Positions 5,754 through 8,281 of a DNA stretch of 8,281 bases are shown one piece after another; the stretch's first letter is position 1, and every line of letters begins with the position of its first letter. The stretch is from Gammaproteobacteria bacterium (lineage in GTDB: Bacteria > Gemmatimonadota > Gemmatimonadetes > Longimicrobiales > Gaopeijiaceae). Under the pieces are notes generated by a model. That model was not told the origin of the DNA. It did not search any database and saw only the letters and a program-made list of their open reading frames with translations. The stretch is from assembly GCA_024638345.1 (NCBI GenBank), contig JAHEKL010000110.1, positions 1-8,281 on the forward strand, in the 5' to 3' direction. Position numbers and translations under genes: made by a program.

Positions 5754-8192
5754 TTGCGATCCATCTTCTGGCTGATCCTTGTCGCGCTTCTACCCCGAGT
5801 CGCCCTAGCCCAGGACCGCGGACCTTCCGGGCCGGAGCCCGACGTTCCCTCGGTCGTGTTGGATACGATCTCGACCGATGACGAAGAAGACGACGACGAT
5901 AACGGGATGCGTCCGTATGCGGAGGTGATTCCCGAGACCGCCGAATCCGACGATGGGGTGTTCACCGTCCATCGCGTGGACGAGGACTACTTCTTCGAGA
6001 TCCCCCTCGGCCTCCTGGGTCACGAGTTCCTCCTTCAGACCCGGATCACCAAGACGCCCGCGGGAGTGGGCTTCGGTGGCCAGCGGGAGTCCATGGTCGT
6101 CGTTCGCTGGGAGAGGAGGACCGAACGGCTTCTCCTGCGGCTGGTCGGACACCAGAACGTGGCTCCGGACACGCTGCCCATCTTCGAAGCGGTCCGGAAC
6201 TCCAACTTCGAGCCGATCCTCTATTCGTTCGACATCGAGACGATGCCGGCCGACTCCGGGACGGTCGTCGTCGACGTCTCCGACTTCTTCACGACGGACA
6301 CCCCGGTGCTCGGCATCCGGGAAGACCGGCGCGAAGAGTACGGAATCCGGGCGCTGATCCGCGATCGTACCTTCGTCGAGTCGATGCGGAGCTTCCCGGA
6401 GAACATCGAGGTTCGACGCACGGTGACGTTCGCCGCAAACGACACGCCGTCGCAGGACGTTGGCGGCGCCCTGTCGATGGAGCTCGGTCACTCCCTGCTA
6501 CTCCTCCCGTCGGATCCGATGACGCCACGGATCTGGGACGAGCGGGTCGGCTACTTCTCCGTCCGACAGAACGATTTCGGCGCCGATGAGCAGCGTCTGG
6601 TACAGAGGAGGTTCATTCGTCGATGGCGCCTCGAGCCTTCCGACGAAGAGGCGTATCTGCGCGGCGAGCGGGTCGAGCCAGTCCGACCCATCGTCTTCTA
6701 CATCGACCGGGCGACCCCGGCCCGGTGGCGCCCCTATCTCCGTCAGGGGGTCGAGGACTGGAACTCTGCGTTCGAGCAGGCCGGCTTCCTCAACGCGATC
6801 GTCGCTCTAGATCCCCCATCTGCAGGGGAGGATCCGGAATTCGACCCCGCCGACGCGCGCTACTCCATGATTCGATACATCGCCTCCGGAGTCGAGAACG
6901 CCAGTGGGCCCAGCTTCTATGATCCGCGCACCGGAGAGATTCTGGGCAGTCACATCCAATGGCATCACAACGCACTCAACCTCGTCCGGAAATGGTTCTT
7001 CGTACAGACGGCCGCCGCGAACCCCGCGGCGCGGGGCGTGGAATTCGACGACGAGGTGATGGGCCAACTGCTTCGATTCGTGGCTGCCCACGAGGTGGGG
7101 CACACGCTCGGGCTGCCTCACAACATGAAGGGCCACTCGGCGGTGCCGATCGATTCGCTCCGGACCCGCTGGGTGTGCGAGAACGGGACCTCGATGTCCG
7201 TCATGGACTACGCGCGCTTCAACTACGTCGCGCAGCCCGGAGACGATACCTGCTTCACTCCTCGAATCGGGCCGTACGACCGGTGGGCCGTCGAATGGGG
7301 GTATCGGTGGTTCCCGAAGTCCACCGACGGCGAGGAAATACGGGAAACGCTGCGAGGCTGGATCGTGGAGCGCGCAGACGATCCTCGCTTTCGGTTCGGG
7401 GATCCGAGCGGGATGGACCCCGGCTCGACTTCGGAAGCGCTGGGGGACGATCCCGTCCTGGCCTCCGACCTGGGCGTCGCGAACCTGAAGCGAATCCTGC
7501 CGAAGCTCAGGGAGTGGACGTTCGAGGAGGGAGAGCGCTACGACCAACTGGAGGAGATGTACGGTGAGCTGATCGACCAATGGGGTCAGTACGTGCGGCA
7601 CGTCAGCCTGCTGGTTGGTGGGGTGGACTGGACGAGGAGGGCTCAGGGCCAGGACGGACTGCCGTATACACCCGTCGAGCGGTACCGGCAGAAGTCCGCC
7701 ATGGACTACCTGGACCGACAGGTCTTCCAGACTCCCGACTGGATGATCGACCCCGATGTCCTCTTCCGGATCGAGGCCACGGGCATTCAGGACCGGATCC
7801 GATCGCTCCAGATGGATGGACTCGGTCGCGTGCTTTCCGTCAGCCGCATGAAGCGCCTGATCGAGCAGGAAGCGCTCGCCGGATCCGACGCCTACGGCCT
7901 GCAGGAGATGCTCGGTGACCTCCGGGCGTCCGTCTGGTCCGAGCTCATGGAGGGCTCGCCCGTCGGGCCGTTCAGGCGGGATCTCCAGCGGGGATACCTG
8001 GACCACGTCTCCACCCTCCTCGAGATCGAGGAGGCCCGCTCGACCGATATCGTGCCCCTGCTGCGGGGCGAGCTGACAGCGGTCGTCGACGCTGCCCGGG
8101 CTCTGCTGGTAAGAACAGACGATACGATCACGCGGCTACACCTGGAGGACGTGATCGCCCGGGCCCAGGAGATCCTGGACCCGTCCGACTAG
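5754..8192 (+). CDS. Secreted zinc-dependent metalloprotease, DUF5117/DUF4953 type
   Basis: A predicted exported zinc peptidase of 812 residues. With the TTG start the N terminus is a compact signal peptide with an Arg at position 2, a hydrophobic run and a VALA cleavage site before Gln20-Asp21. A Glu/Asp-rich linker (about 37-49) follows, then a beta-rich region resembling DUF5117 (about 65-260), then the catalytic part. The zinc motif HEVGHTLGLPH gives ligands His446, His450 and His456 and catalytic Glu447; SVMDY (483-487) with Met484 fits a metzincin Met-turn, and GPYDRWAVEWGY after it is typical of the DUF4953 family. Cys475 and Cys500 flank the Met-turn and could form a disulfide. The long helical C-terminal part also fits the family, and the total length is usual. 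No catalytic residue is missing. The gene is divergent from the propeller/RidA-like pair and seems to be the last complete gene. Natural substrates of this family are poorly known. The alternative start is ATG 5727, nine codons upstream. Confidence 0.93.
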   Translation: MRSIFWLILVALLPRVALAQDRGPSGPEPDVPSVVLDTISTDDEEDDDDNGMRPYAEVIPETAESDDGVFTVHRVDEDYFFEIPLGLLGHEFLLQTRITKTPAGVGFGGQRESMVVVRWERRTERLLLRLVGHQNVAPDTLPIFEAVRNSNFEPILYSFDIETMPADSGTVVVDVSDFFTTDTPVLGIREDRREEYGIRALIRDRTFVESMRSFPENIEVRRTVTFAANDTPSQDVGGALSMELGHSLLLLPSDPMTPRIWDERVGYFSVRQNDFGADEQRLVQRRFIRRWRLEPSDEEAYLRGERVEPVRPIVFYIDRATPARWRPYLRQGVEDWNSAFEQAGFLNAIVALDPPSAGEDPEFDPADARYSMIRYIASGVENASGPSFYDPRTGEILGSHIQWHHNALNLVRKWFFVQTAAANPAARGVEFDDEVMGQLLRFVAAHEVGHTLGLPHNMKGHSAVPIDSLRTRWVCENGTSMSVMDYARFNYVAQPGDDTCFTPRIGPYDRWAVEWGYRWFPKSTDGEEIRETLRGWIVERADDPRFRFGDPSGMDPGSTSEALGDDPVLASDLGVANLKRILPKLREWTFEEGERYDQLEEMYGELIDQWGQYVRHVSLLVGGVDWTRRAQGQDGLPYTPVERYRQKSAMDYLDRQVFQTPDWMIDPDVLFRIEATGIQDRIRSLQMDGLGRVLSVSRMKRLIEQEALAGSDAYGLQEMLGDLRASVWSELMEGSPVGPFRRDLQRGYLDHVSTLLEIEEARSTDIVPLLRGELTAVVDAARALLVRTDDTITRLHLEDVIARAQEILDPSD

Positions 8193-8245
8193 GGGCGGGG
8201 CTTCCGCGAGATCTGTCGCGACCGAGTGGCGTCCGCAGCGATCGA

Positions 8246-8277
8246 GACGCGCACGTCCGGACTCAAGTTCGTGCGTC
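8246..8277. other. Imperfect inverted repeat downstream of the metalloprotease gene
   Basis: GACG+CACG (8246-8249, 8252-8255) can pair with CGTG+CGTC (8270-8277) with a 2-base bulge and a 14-base loop. It sits in the 89-base tail after the metalloprotease stop and could be part of a terminator, but the window ends before any T-run could be seen. Confidence 0.25.
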
Positions 8278-8281
8278 TTCG

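Noticed and set aside
6807..8006. Long open frame on the minus strand opposite the metalloprotease gene
   Set aside because: The plus strand has a full domain set with catalytic motifs; the antisense frame is low in recognisable sequence and is what GC-rich third-position bias commonly produces.
8205..8220. Hairpin CGCGA-GATCTG-TCGCG after the metalloprotease stop as an intrinsic terminator
   Set aside because: The stem is only 5 bp and there is no T-run after it, so it does not meet the criteria for a terminator.
1..8281. tRNA/rRNA genes, CRISPR arrays, insertion sequences, toxin-antitoxin or defence genes
   Set aside because: No cloverleaf-like segment, regular spaced repeat array, transposase motif or known defence domain was seen on either strand; almost all sequence is accounted for by the six genes.

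Overview
The window is GC-rich, tightly packed bacterial DNA with six protein-coding genes, the first of them cut by the left edge. No RNA gene, insertion sequence, CRISPR array or phage gene is visible. Three gene products carry a lipobox signal peptide and two more carry ordinary Sec signal peptides, so the host is most likely a Gram-negative, two-membrane bacterium. An HExxHxxGxxH metalloprotease of the DUF5117/DUF4953 type, an exported amidohydrolase lipoprotein and high GC together suggest Gemmatimonadota or a similar high-GC phylum such as Acidobacteriota. This is inference from gene content; no marker gene is present.

Left block, plus strand (1-4116): the C-terminal part of a heavy-metal P1B-ATPase with the full Zn/Cd/Pb membrane signature; then, overlapping its stop codon by four bases (TTGA), an exported two-part protein whose C-terminal half looks like a GH113-type beta-mannanase and whose N-terminal half looks like a metallopeptidase fold without its zinc histidines; then, 42 bases on, a lipoprotein amidohydrolase of the imidazolonepropionase/prolidase-like type with all expected metal ligands.

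Middle block, minus strand (4169-5557): a six-bladed NHL/SMP-30-like beta-propeller lipoprotein followed after 9 bases by a RidA-family protein that also carries a lipoprotein signal, an unusual location for a family known best from the cytosol. This pair converges on the amidohydrolase gene, and a GC-rich hairpin spans the amidohydrolase stop codon.

Right block, plus strand (5754-8192): a secreted zinc metalloprotease of about 812 residues, best started at a TTG preceded by a perfect AAGGAG. The roughly 196-base gap between it and the divergent propeller gene holds a 13-bp perfect direct repeat, two further GTTCAC-type hexamers (one inverted) and two short perfect hairpins, making it the most information-rich non-coding stretch here. 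The last 89 bases hold only weak inverted repeats.

Five consecutive genes encode predicted exported proteins: a glycosidase-like protein, an amidohydrolase, a propeller, a RidA-like protein and a protease. The simplest reading is an envelope or periplasmic toolkit for scavenging polymers and processing small metabolites. The sequence does not show that they form one pathway, and I see no clear sign of a new defence or mobile system.
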